Positions 6,989-14,551 of a DNA stretch of 17,129 bases are shown one piece after another. The notes under the pieces were generated by a model. It saw only the letters and a list, made by a program, of their open reading frames with translations, had not been told where the DNA came from and did no database searches. The DNA lies in the NCBI GenBank assembly GCA_964613725.1, contig CAZTJY010000090.1, positions 1 through 17,129 of the forward strand, in the 5' to 3' direction. Source of the DNA: Parapedobacter sp964613725. GTDB taxonomy: Bacteria; Bacteroidota; Bacteroidia; Sphingobacteriales; Sphingobacteriaceae. Both the position numbers and the translations under genes were made by a program. The number at the start of each line of letters is the position of its first letter. Within the stretch, counting starts at the first letter, position 1.

Positions 6989-9900
6989 ATGTTTAAAAAA
7001 TCAATCACAACCCCCGTTAAAGCACCGCGGCGCATCGTTCCAGGCGTCAAGGTGCTCCAGGATGCCTGTTGGGCCTGTTTGATCGCGTTGTTATTTTCCC
7101 CTGCAACGGTATTCGCGAACCCGACAATAGCCGACATCGACGGTGCAACAAGAATCGTTAACGTACAGCGGGAAATAACAGGGCGGATAGTTGATGAATA
7201 TGGAAATCCGATCGAGGCCGTTACGGTTTCGGTAAGGGAAACGGCTGTGACCGGTATGAGTGATAGCGATGGGTATTACCGTATTGCTGTACCTACGGGC
7301 GGTGCCGTCTTGGTGTTTACTGCCACGGGGTTCGTGCCCCAGGAGGTTAACATAGGTACATCCAGGGTTATCGATGTCACGCTGAGGCAGTCGACTGAAG
7401 ATTTGGATGAAGTGGTCGTCGTCGGCTTCGGTACGCAGAAAAAGGTGAGCATTGTGGGTGCGGTTTCCACCATCGCAATGGATGAAGTGCGTAAAACTCC
7501 TACGCCGTCTATTTCCCAAGCCCTAGTGGGCAGGGTTCCCGGGTTGGTTAGCCGGCAAACGAGCGGAGAGCCGGGAAAAGATCAGGCTTACCTTTATATA
7601 AGGGGGCTTAGTAATTGGAATGACAACACACCCATTGTCATCGTTGATGGGATAGAACGCGATCTCAATACTATCAATATCGCTGAAGTGGAGTCGATTA
7701 CCTTTTTGAAAGATGCCACCGCTACTGCGGTATATGGAATTCGGGGCGCGAATGGTGTCATCATTATTACCACCAAAAAAGGAGAGATCGGGGCCCCCGT
7801 CATCACCTTACGATCGGAGGTCGCACAATTGACAGGAATGCGGTTCCCGGATTTTATTAATTCCGGCGAGTTTGCCGAATTGTGGAATGAAGCACGCCTG
7901 AACGACGGGCTTTCTCCCACATACCGTTCGGAAGAAATCTTACGTTTTTATGATGGGTCCGATCCGTATCTGTATCCGAATGTCAATTGGATCGATGAAG
8001 TACTGGAAAAATCAACGACGCAAACCCTCCACAACCTCAATATTAGTGGTGGAAATGAACGGGTTCGCTATTTCGTGAATTTAGGTTACACCATGCAGGA
8101 TGGTCTGTTTAAAACAGACCCGCAATTTGAATACGGAACGAACGTGCGGATGCACCGGTACAACCTGCGTTCGAATGTGGATGTAACGCTCTCGTCAAAT
8201 CTTGTCGCCGAAATCGGTTTAGGTCTTATTAGCAGGCAGGACCAGGGCCCCGGGTATGGATCGGCCGCGATCTTGAATTCGGTCTTTGATTATGCACCGC
8301 ATAAGATTCCGATGTATAACCCCGACGGTACATTTGGTGCAACCATTTTCAATAACTACACCAATCCGTATATGCAAACGACGCACGGCGGCTATACAAA
8401 CCTACTTTCCAATAATATGCAAGGCACGTTTACGCTCAAATGGGACTTGGGCAAGCTAGTTACCGAAGGGTTGAGCTGGACCAACACGTTTTCTTTCGAT
8501 CAAAATGTTTGGGGTTCAAACCAACGGCTGAAAGGCATTACGAGCAAAGAATACGAAGGTATTTATAGCTACGGGGAAGATAAGTACCACGTTTGGTTTG
8601 AAAAGGCCCCCGAAATCTACTCCACCGCCGCAGGGAACACGCGGTATCTACGGTTTTTTAGCCAAGCCAACTATAACCGTTCATTCGGAGCGCACGGCGT
8701 ATCGTCCATGCTGATGTTTAACCTCGGTGAGGGCGTTAACCTTCTGGCCGCAGATGGGACAAATGCGTTGCCTTCGCGCGTCATGGGCGTATCAGGCCGT
8801 GCGGTTTATGATTTCAACCAACGGTACATCGCCGAATTCAGCTTTGGTTACAACGGCTCGGAAAACTTTGCTCCCGGTCGGCGGTATGGCTTCTTCCCTG
8901 GCGTAGCGTTGGGCTGGAACATAGCTAACGAAAGCTTTTGGAACATCGGCCAAATCAATATGCTGAAAATAAGGGGCTCGGCCGGTAAGGTCGGGAACGA
9001 CCGTACGGGAGGGGCGAGGTTTGCCTACCTCTCTACCACAGGTAGTGCAAACGGCTACCTGTTTGGTGAGAGCTTTTCATCCAGGGTTGGGTATGCCGAA
9101 GGTCGGATCGGAAGCGAAAAAGCCATCACATGGGAAGAGGCAACAAAATATAATCTCGGTCTGGACGTGGGGCTGTTCAGAGACAAACTGACGTTTCAAG
9201 TAGACGCCTTTAAAGAAATGCGGGATGGATTACTGGTACAGCGGACAGCCTCTACACCACAGGTATCCGGATTCGGTTCCCATCAGCTGCCGTGGGCCAA
9301 TATCGGCAAAACCGAAAACAAAGGGATAGAGGGCATGTTGCAGGCGCGAAACACGACGGCGGGAGGACTATTCTATTCGGTCAAAGGAAACATTACGTTT
9401 ACCCGAAGCCTTACTGTGTTCCGCGATGAGCCGATCAATAAGCCCGATTATCAGGCATTTCGCGGCCATTCCCTGAGCACGAGCCTAGCGTTGGTGGCCC
9501 TCGGATTCTTTGAAGATCAGGAGGATATTCTCAATAGCCCCGTGCAGACATTTGGTCCGGTCCGGCCAGGCGATATCAAATACCGAGATGTCAATGGCGA
9601 CGGCATGGTTGACCAACGAGATGAGGTGATGGTGGGCCACCCCCAAGTGCCGGAGTTGATGTATGGTTTTGGCTTCACATTGGCTTATAAAGGGTTCGAT
9701 GTGAGTGCGTACTTCACCGGTGCCGGAAATGCCAGCTACTTTTCTTACGGTCCCACGGTTTATCCGTTTGTCTGGGGCAATGATGCCAACCTGCAGCGGG
9801 AGTTTTACGAGCATCGCTGGCGTCCAGGAGCAGACAATACCAATGCCCGTTATCCGGCGGTTTCTTCGGGGCCGAATTTAAACAACAACCGTATCTCTAC

Positions 9901-10135
9901 CCTATATATGCGCAATTCCAGCTATTTCAGGCTTAAAAATGCGGAAATAGGTTATGCCATACCGGAACGTACGCTCACCAGATTGAAACTGACGAATCTC
10001 CGCTTTTTCGTTAATGGAATTGACCTGTTGCTCTGGGATAACCTAGGTATTGTTGATCCGGAGATGAATAATGGTAATTCTGCCCAGTATCCGAAGCAGC
10101 GTACCATTAATACAGGTGTTGAAATCATTTTCTAA
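6989..10135 (+). CDS. SusC/RagA-family TonB-dependent outer-membrane transporter
   Basis: The protein has 1048 residues, normal for SusC. It starts with a long signal peptide that probably ends at VFA (residue 43). A carboxypeptidase-regulatory-like beta-sandwich follows (about 62-134), then a TonB-box-like segment EDLDEVVVVGFG (137-148) and the plug domain (about 150-265). The plug contains the SusC signature FLKDATATAVYGIRGANG (239-256). The rest is the beta-barrel, ending in the aromatic C-terminus GVEIIF. No STN domain is visible, so it is not the type that signals to an anti-sigma factor. With the SusD protein encoded next it should form the outer-membrane pedal-bin complex that imports an oligosaccharide using TonB. 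It is the first gene after the long intergenic gap. Confidence 0.97.
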   Translation: MFKKSITTPVKAPRRIVPGVKVLQDACWACLIALLFSPATVFANPTIADIDGATRIVNVQREITGRIVDEYGNPIEAVTVSVRETAVTGMSDSDGYYRIAVPTGGAVLVFTATGFVPQEVNIGTSRVIDVTLRQSTEDLDEVVVVGFGTQKKVSIVGAVSTIAMDEVRKTPTPSISQALVGRVPGLVSRQTSGEPGKDQAYLYIRGLSNWNDNTPIVIVDGIERDLNTINIAEVESITFLKDATATAVYGIRGANGVIIITTKKGEIGAPVITLRSEVAQLTGMRFPDFINSGEFAELWNEARLNDGLSPTYRSEEILRFYDGSDPYLYPNVNWIDEVLEKSTTQTLHNLNISGGNERVRYFVNLGYTMQDGLFKTDPQFEYGTNVRMHRYNLRSNVDVTLSSNLVAEIGLGLISRQDQGPGYGSAAILNSVFDYAPHKIPMYNPDGTFGATIFNNYTNPYMQTTHGGYTNLLSNNMQGTFTLKWDLGKLVTEGLSWTNTFSFDQNVWGSNQRLKGITSKEYEGIYSYGEDKYHVWFEKAPEIYSTAAGNTRYLRFFSQANYNRSFGAHGVSSMLMFNLGEGVNLLAADGTNALPSRVMGVSGRAVYDFNQRYIAEFSFGYNGSENFAPGRRYGFFPGVALGWNIANESFWNIGQINMLKIRGSAGKVGNDRTGGARFAYLSTTGSANGYLFGESFSSRVGYAEGRIGSEKAITWEEATKYNLGLDVGLFRDKLTFQVDAFKEMRDGLLVQRTASTPQVSGFGSHQLPWANIGKTENKGIEGMLQARNTTAGGLFYSVKGNITFTRSLTVFRDEPINKPDYQAFRGHSLSTSLALVALGFFEDQEDILNSPVQTFGPVRPGDIKYRDVNGDGMVDQRDEVMVGHPQVPELMYGFGFTLAYKGFDVSAYFTGAGNASYFSYGPTVYPFVWGNDANLQREFYEHRWRPGADNTNARYPAVSSGPNLNNNRISTLYMRNSSYFRLKNAEIGYAIPERTLTRLKLTNLRFFVNGIDLLLWDNLGIVDPEMNNGNSAQYPKQRTINTGVEIIF

Positions 10136-10152
10136 TTCATAAAAAAGATGAT

Positions 10153-11973
10153 ATGAAACGAATACAATCTATAACCATGCTGGTTTCGGTTTCCCTCTTT
10201 GCCCTTGTGTCATGCGATAGTTATTTGGATAAGGGGCCAGAAGAGAATATGGCCCTTCCCGAGGCGTTTGCGGAACGCCTATATACAGAGCGCTTCCTGA
10301 ACAATATTTATTCCGGCATTCCAAATGAGATGGATTTCCACAACTTCGCATTTAACCCCTTTGTAGGTGGCTCTGATGAGATGGAGGTCACGTTTGCGGG
10401 CGCAGTTGCTCAGCTCATAAATAATGGCTCGCTGAGTCCGGCTAATAACTTACCTATATGGGGAAGGACTGCCGAATGGAGCCGGAAATGCAATTTGTTT
10501 CTTGAACATATCCAATATACGGATATGTCGGCCGAGGCAAAGAGTGTATGGATCGGCGAAGTACATTTTCTGCGGGCTTTCTTCAATTTCTTGGCCCTCC
10601 GTATGTACGGGCCCATTCCAATTTATGATCATTCACTCGATCCCGGCACCGACTTTACCACCCTGGAGCGGGGTACGTATCAAGAGTGTGTAGATTTCAT
10701 CGTCAGTGACTGCGATGAGGCATTCCGCCGTTTGCCTGCCAAACAGAACAGCGCCGAATACGGCCGTGCTACTGCAGCGGCAGCCCTCGCCCTGAAGTCG
10801 CGCTTATTGCTGTATGCTGCATCTCCCCAATATAATGGAAATCCGGATTACCGCGCATTGGTGAACAGCGCCGGCGAACAGCTATTCCCCGAGTATGCAC
10901 GCGACCGGTGGGTGAAAGCCGCGGAAGCGGCCAAGTTATGTATCGATTTCAGCGAAGGCAACCTGTCCGGAACAAGCCCACAGTATCAGTTGCACGTCGC
11001 CGCTTCGGGCAAACCGGTCGACTCACATTATGAATTATTTACCAAAAACTGGAACCAGGAGGTGCTTTTTGCTGGCAACATCGGCACGAATATGTTGTTT
11101 GAGCAATGTATTCACCCCAAAGGACAGAATGGGTTTAGTTTTTACGCACCCACCCAACAGATGGTGGATGCTTACCGAATGGCGGATGGTAGCCATCCGT
11201 TTGAACTGACGGACGAGGGGCAGGTGGCCTACTCCGCGACGGGCCAACCCACGATTGTTCCGGGATCGGGTTACACCGAGTTGGGGTTCGCCGATTCGGA
11301 TAGCCCCGATGGTTACTGGACGGCGAGCGTCAGCAACATGTATGTCAACCGTGAACCAAGGTTTTATGCCCACATTAATTTTGCCGGTTCGTTGTGGAGG
11401 AATTACCAAAGCGAATTTTGGTACACAGGCAATGATGGCTTGCAGCAAGGTGGTGCCAACCATTCTAAAACTGGTTACGTCATTCGTAAATTTGCCGACA
11501 AGAACACCAACCTGCTGAATCAGGTCATTACGCAACGTACATGGATCTGGTTCCGTCTAGGTGAAATTTACCTGAACTATGCCGAAGCTTTGAACGAAGC
11601 ACACGATCAGGTTCACCCCGATGTTTACACCTATTTGAATAAAATACGGCGTAGAGGTGGCCTGCCAGAACTCACCGGGCCTCATACGCCCCAACAGATG
11701 CGTATACTCATCCGACAGGAGCGCCAGGTGGAATTAGCGTTCGAAACTCACCGTTTCTTTGACTGCCGACGGTGGTTGATTGCAGACCAAACCGACGGGA
11801 ACACCATCTATGGATTGAACATCGGCGCGGGAAATAGCCTTACCGACCCCGAATTTTACCAGCGGACGGCGATGGAAAAGCGGACGTTTGTGTCGCCGCG
11901 AAATTACCTGTTCCCCATACCGGAAAGTGAAATCCAAATTGTTCCGGCATTAATACAAAACCCGGGCTTTTAG
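10153..11973 (+). CDS. SusD/RagB-family glycan-binding lipoprotein
   Basis: The 606-residue product begins with a lipoprotein signal ending in ALVSC, with the lipidated Cys at 21. CDSYLDKGPEE directly follows, the usual SusD N-terminus. The TPR-rich core is marked by GEVHFLRAFFNFLALRMYGPIPI (written here as VHFLRAFFNF and MYGPIPI). The C-terminus FPIPESEIQ...NPGF is the family hallmark. SusD proteins sit on the cell surface as the lid of the SusC barrel and bind the incoming glycan. The gene starts 17 bases after the susC-like stop, so the pair is co-transcribed. No frameshift or missing region is apparent. The ligand cannot be inferred from sequence. Confidence 0.96.
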   Translation: MKRIQSITMLVSVSLFALVSCDSYLDKGPEENMALPEAFAERLYTERFLNNIYSGIPNEMDFHNFAFNPFVGGSDEMEVTFAGAVAQLINNGSLSPANNLPIWGRTAEWSRKCNLFLEHIQYTDMSAEAKSVWIGEVHFLRAFFNFLALRMYGPIPIYDHSLDPGTDFTTLERGTYQECVDFIVSDCDEAFRRLPAKQNSAEYGRATAAAALALKSRLLLYAASPQYNGNPDYRALVNSAGEQLFPEYARDRWVKAAEAAKLCIDFSEGNLSGTSPQYQLHVAASGKPVDSHYELFTKNWNQEVLFAGNIGTNMLFEQCIHPKGQNGFSFYAPTQQMVDAYRMADGSHPFELTDEGQVAYSATGQPTIVPGSGYTELGFADSDSPDGYWTASVSNMYVNREPRFYAHINFAGSLWRNYQSEFWYTGNDGLQQGGANHSKTGYVIRKFADKNTNLLNQVITQRTWIWFRLGEIYLNYAEALNEAHDQVHPDVYTYLNKIRRRGGLPELTGPHTPQQMRILIRQERQVELAFETHRFFDCRRWLIADQTDGNTIYGLNIGAGNSLTDPEFYQRTAMEKRTFVSPRNYLFPIPESEIQIVPALIQNPGF

Positions 11974-11999
11974 TTCCCTATACATTAAAACACAATGTT

Positions 12000-13241
12000 A
12001 TGAAAAAGAAATTTATAGGAACATGGGTGATGCTGCTGACTTTCATGTTCGCCTGCGACAACAAAGATGTGGTATATGAGATACCCGGGGCCGAAAAATA
12101 CACACATGTTTACCTGATACAGGCCGTCAACGTGCCGAATACGGCCTCTTTATTTATGATCGAGGGGACACAGACGCTCAACTATAGTGCTTTTTATTCG
12201 GGCATGACCGCCCCGAAAGACATTAAAGTTAAGTTTTCCGTAGATCCGGCACTGGTGGATGAATACAATGAGATCAACCAGACATCGTATGAAGCTATGC
12301 CCGAAGGGAGCTATGAACTAGAGGCTAGCGAAAGTGTGATTCCGGAGGGAGAAAGCCGTACTCCACTTCTGAAGATCAGTATCCACACATTCGGACATAT
12401 CGAAGCCTTCAAATCGTACCTGCTACCATTGGTTGTAGAAACGTCGGACGCCCCGCTGAATCAAGAACTCGCTGTCGCTTATTACCAGATCGTAGGCTCA
12501 TATGCGCCGGGGCAGATTCCGCGTCGTTTGCTCAACGATCATGTTCCCAATGCCATCGAAATGTTCTCCTATCGGGATAAGTCTTTGGTTACGAGAAGTG
12601 AGGATGGCGTGGTGCGGTCTTATCCGTATGACGCCGACAGCCAGACCTTTGGTGCTCCGAAGACGATTGCCAACGAATGGATATATGGGTTTGTTCCCCA
12701 TTTGGCCGCAGTGGGAGGGGATAGCCCCAAATTTTTAATGACAGACGGTGCCTGGTTAATATGGGTAGTTACTTGGGATGAAGACGGTAGTACACCGTTG
12801 CCGGAGCCAAGCGATTTCAGCGTGTTAAACAGGTGGCTATTTACCGGTGGTGCCAACATTTTCGATCGATTGATCTATACATCACGAACGGACGGCCTTT
12901 TTGGCCGGTGGGGCAGCGACGGGTCGATAAGCTATTATCAGTTCAATGGTGATTGGACAGCCTATACAGGCGTCGCCTTCAGGAATTTTGTCAACTGGAG
13001 CAACCAGCGCATCATTTTTGTCTACAAAGGCGACTTCATAACCATAGACGATGCGGGTGACATGTGGCTGTATAAGTATTCCGCTGGTGATTACCGGATC
13101 AATCCCCCAACCAAAGTAGGTAGCGGATGGGATATGTATACGCATGTTACGCCTTTCGGTGATCACCTGGTGGCGCGAGACGCGGATGGAAATCTGTGGG
13201 AATATGAGTTTGACTTAAGGGGTTTCTGGGCATTGAAATAA
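12000..13241 (+). CDS. DUF1735 lipoprotein fused to a tachylectin-2-like beta-propeller
   Basis: A short signal ends in FMFAC, giving a lipidated Cys at 19, so the 413-residue protein should be a surface lipoprotein. Residues 35-165 look like the BT_3987/DUF1735 N-terminal domain common in surface glycan-binding proteins of PULs: FYSGMTAPKDIKVKFSVDP, DEYN...Y..MPEGSY, VIPEGE and the YLLPLVV strand. Residues of about 185-413 contain repeated tachylectin-2-like blades, such as GSGWDMYTHVTPFGD followed by ARDADGNLWEYEFD, and the earlier DDAGDMWLYKY. Tachylectin-2 propellers bind GlcNAc/GalNAc in the horseshoe crab protein; the sugar specificity here is unknown. The gene lies 26 bases after the SusD gene and probably supplies an additional surface glycan-binding protein. 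Confidence 0.83.
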   Translation: MKKKFIGTWVMLLTFMFACDNKDVVYEIPGAEKYTHVYLIQAVNVPNTASLFMIEGTQTLNYSAFYSGMTAPKDIKVKFSVDPALVDEYNEINQTSYEAMPEGSYELEASESVIPEGESRTPLLKISIHTFGHIEAFKSYLLPLVVETSDAPLNQELAVAYYQIVGSYAPGQIPRRLLNDHVPNAIEMFSYRDKSLVTRSEDGVVRSYPYDADSQTFGAPKTIANEWIYGFVPHLAAVGGDSPKFLMTDGAWLIWVVTWDEDGSTPLPEPSDFSVLNRWLFTGGANIFDRLIYTSRTDGLFGRWGSDGSISYYQFNGDWTAYTGVAFRNFVNWSNQRIIFVYKGDFITIDDAGDMWLYKYSAGDYRINPPTKVGSGWDMYTHVTPFGDHLVARDADGNLWEYEFDLRGFWALK

Positions 13242-13266
13242 TGGTATTACGACATAGAATGAGGAT

Positions 13267-14472
13267 ATGAGAACTATAAAACTAAGGTGCCAGATATATC
13301 GCGTTATGCTTGGTCTCGGTATACTGGTGCTGGGCGCCTGTGAAAAAGAAACAAGTAGCGATAATCATTTTATCTATTTTAGTATAACAGCGCCCTATCA
13401 GCGGATCGGTGGCGTAGAATTCACTATCGACAACCGGACGGGTTCGATCCAGAATGTGGATAGCCTGCCGGCGGGTACGGACCTGACCGCATTGAAGGCT
13501 TTTTTTGTGACGAACCACGATAACGACGCGGTATATGTTCATGGAACGAAACAGGTCAGCGGCGTGACGGTCAATGACTTTTCGTCTCCGGTAACTTATC
13601 GCGTAGAGGCATCAGGGCAAACGAGGGAATATACCGTCAGCCTGAAGGTATCGGAGGCGCGCCAGAGCCAGGCTGGGGTGAAACTGCAAAATCAAACCGG
13701 CTTCGTAAAGGCCGTAGTGGCCGATCGCGCGGAATGGCTCCATGAAGCTGTTCGGCTTTCCGAAGTAAAATTCATCGACAGGGACAACCGGTCCCTGGCG
13801 TTTTATTTATTTGAGGTCGACCTCACGAATCCGCAGGTAAGCATTCAAGCTACCGCCGCTTCCGATCAAGCCGATCAATGGGCAACGGCGACGATGCTCG
13901 ACCAGGCACGGGCATTAGAAGGAGGCGCCTCCCGTGTATTGGGAGCGATAAACGGTGATTATTTTAATGCCCTTACCGGTGCCCCGGAAGGCATCCTGTA
14001 TATCGATGGGAATGCACTGAAAGCAAATTTCGATATACCCAATAATAATTCCGGCTTTTTTGCCATGCGGACGGATGGAAAGGCTGCTATCGGCAGTTAC
14101 GAAAACTATCCAATCGTGATGGACAAACTACAGCAGGCGATAGGCGGCCGTGAACGGATCATGTTAGACGGGGGCGTTTCGCCGGGGTTGGGTGGCTCAT
14201 TGGATCACCGAGCCGTCGTGGCCACATCGCTCGATCTGAAAACGTTGTACCTTGCCGTTATCGAAGATTCATCACCGGTGGTTGCCGGCGTATCGCTTGC
14301 TGATGTAGGAGGTTCCCTGCGGGCAATGGGCGCTTCACACGCATTGAATTTGGGCGGTGGTGCCGCCAGTAGTTTCGTAGCCCGGCAAAACGACAACCTG
14401 GTGGCCTTAAATCGTCCCGCCGACAGCTTGATCGGCGTGAGTAACGGTTTAGCCATTGTAATCAAAAATTAA
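13267..14472 (+). CDS. Lipoprotein with DUF5018-like domain and DUF2233/NAGPA (phosphodiester glycosidase) domain
   Basis: The 401-residue protein has a lipobox LGAC (Cys25). An N-terminal beta domain (about 35-128) with TIDNRTGSI...LPAGTDLTALKAFF and ending YRVEASGQTREYTVSL resembles DUF5018/Ig-like modules of PUL lipoproteins. Residues of about 150-401 match DUF2233, the catalytic fold of the human uncovering enzyme NAGPA. Matching segments are LGAINGDYFN (225-234), GAPEGILYIDG, IMLDGGVSP (298-306) and LGASHALNLGGG-like strands (355-365 region). NAGPA removes GlcNAc from a GlcNAc-1-phosphodiester. Two signature positions look altered: the LDGGGSS-type motif reads NLGGGAASS (361-369), losing its Asp, and the usual VVDGR-type motif is VIEDSS. 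Activity is therefore uncertain; it could be a binding protein or have a different specificity. It is 25 bases downstream of the DUF1735 gene. Confidence 0.82.
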   Translation: MRTIKLRCQIYRVMLGLGILVLGACEKETSSDNHFIYFSITAPYQRIGGVEFTIDNRTGSIQNVDSLPAGTDLTALKAFFVTNHDNDAVYVHGTKQVSGVTVNDFSSPVTYRVEASGQTREYTVSLKVSEARQSQAGVKLQNQTGFVKAVVADRAEWLHEAVRLSEVKFIDRDNRSLAFYLFEVDLTNPQVSIQATAASDQADQWATATMLDQARALEGGASRVLGAINGDYFNALTGAPEGILYIDGNALKANFDIPNNNSGFFAMRTDGKAAIGSYENYPIVMDKLQQAIGGRERIMLDGGVSPGLGGSLDHRAVVATSLDLKTLYLAVIEDSSPVVAGVSLADVGGSLRAMGASHALNLGGGAASSFVARQNDNLVALNRPADSLIGVSNGLAIVIKN

Positions 14473-14539
14473 ACCCACTTAACAAGGGGCCATATATCGC
14501 CCGTCATCGCGCAGGCCGTCAGAGGGCTGCGAAGCATAT

Positions 14540-14546
14540 GAGGAAA
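14540..14546 (+). promoter_or_regulatory. Shine-Dalgarno-like site before the six-hairpin gene
   Basis: GAGGA at 14540-14544 lies 7 bases before ATG 14552 and supports that start. It is unusual in this window because most other genes have no clear Shine-Dalgarno sequence. Confidence 0.5.
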
Positions 14547-14551
14547 AAGAG

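Noticed and set aside
8102..8120. 19-base near-palindrome (9-bp arms, one central base) in the SusC gene, considered as an operator.
   Set aside because: It encodes a conserved GLFKTD segment of SusC barrels and lies far inside the gene; probably incidental.
11035..11535. Minus-strand open frame (166 codons) inside the SusD gene.
   Set aside because: Shadow of a conserved SusD coding region with no recognisable domain.
13921..13932. GGAGGCGCCTCC palindrome, and the nearby 7-bp inverted repeat at 13779-13797, in the NAGPA-like gene.
   Set aside because: Both are short, within coding sequence, and at a frequency expected in GC-balanced genes.
14487..14502. GGGC/GCCC stem before the six-hairpin gene, considered as a regulatory hairpin.
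   Set aside because: Only four base pairs with an eight-base loop; too weak to support.
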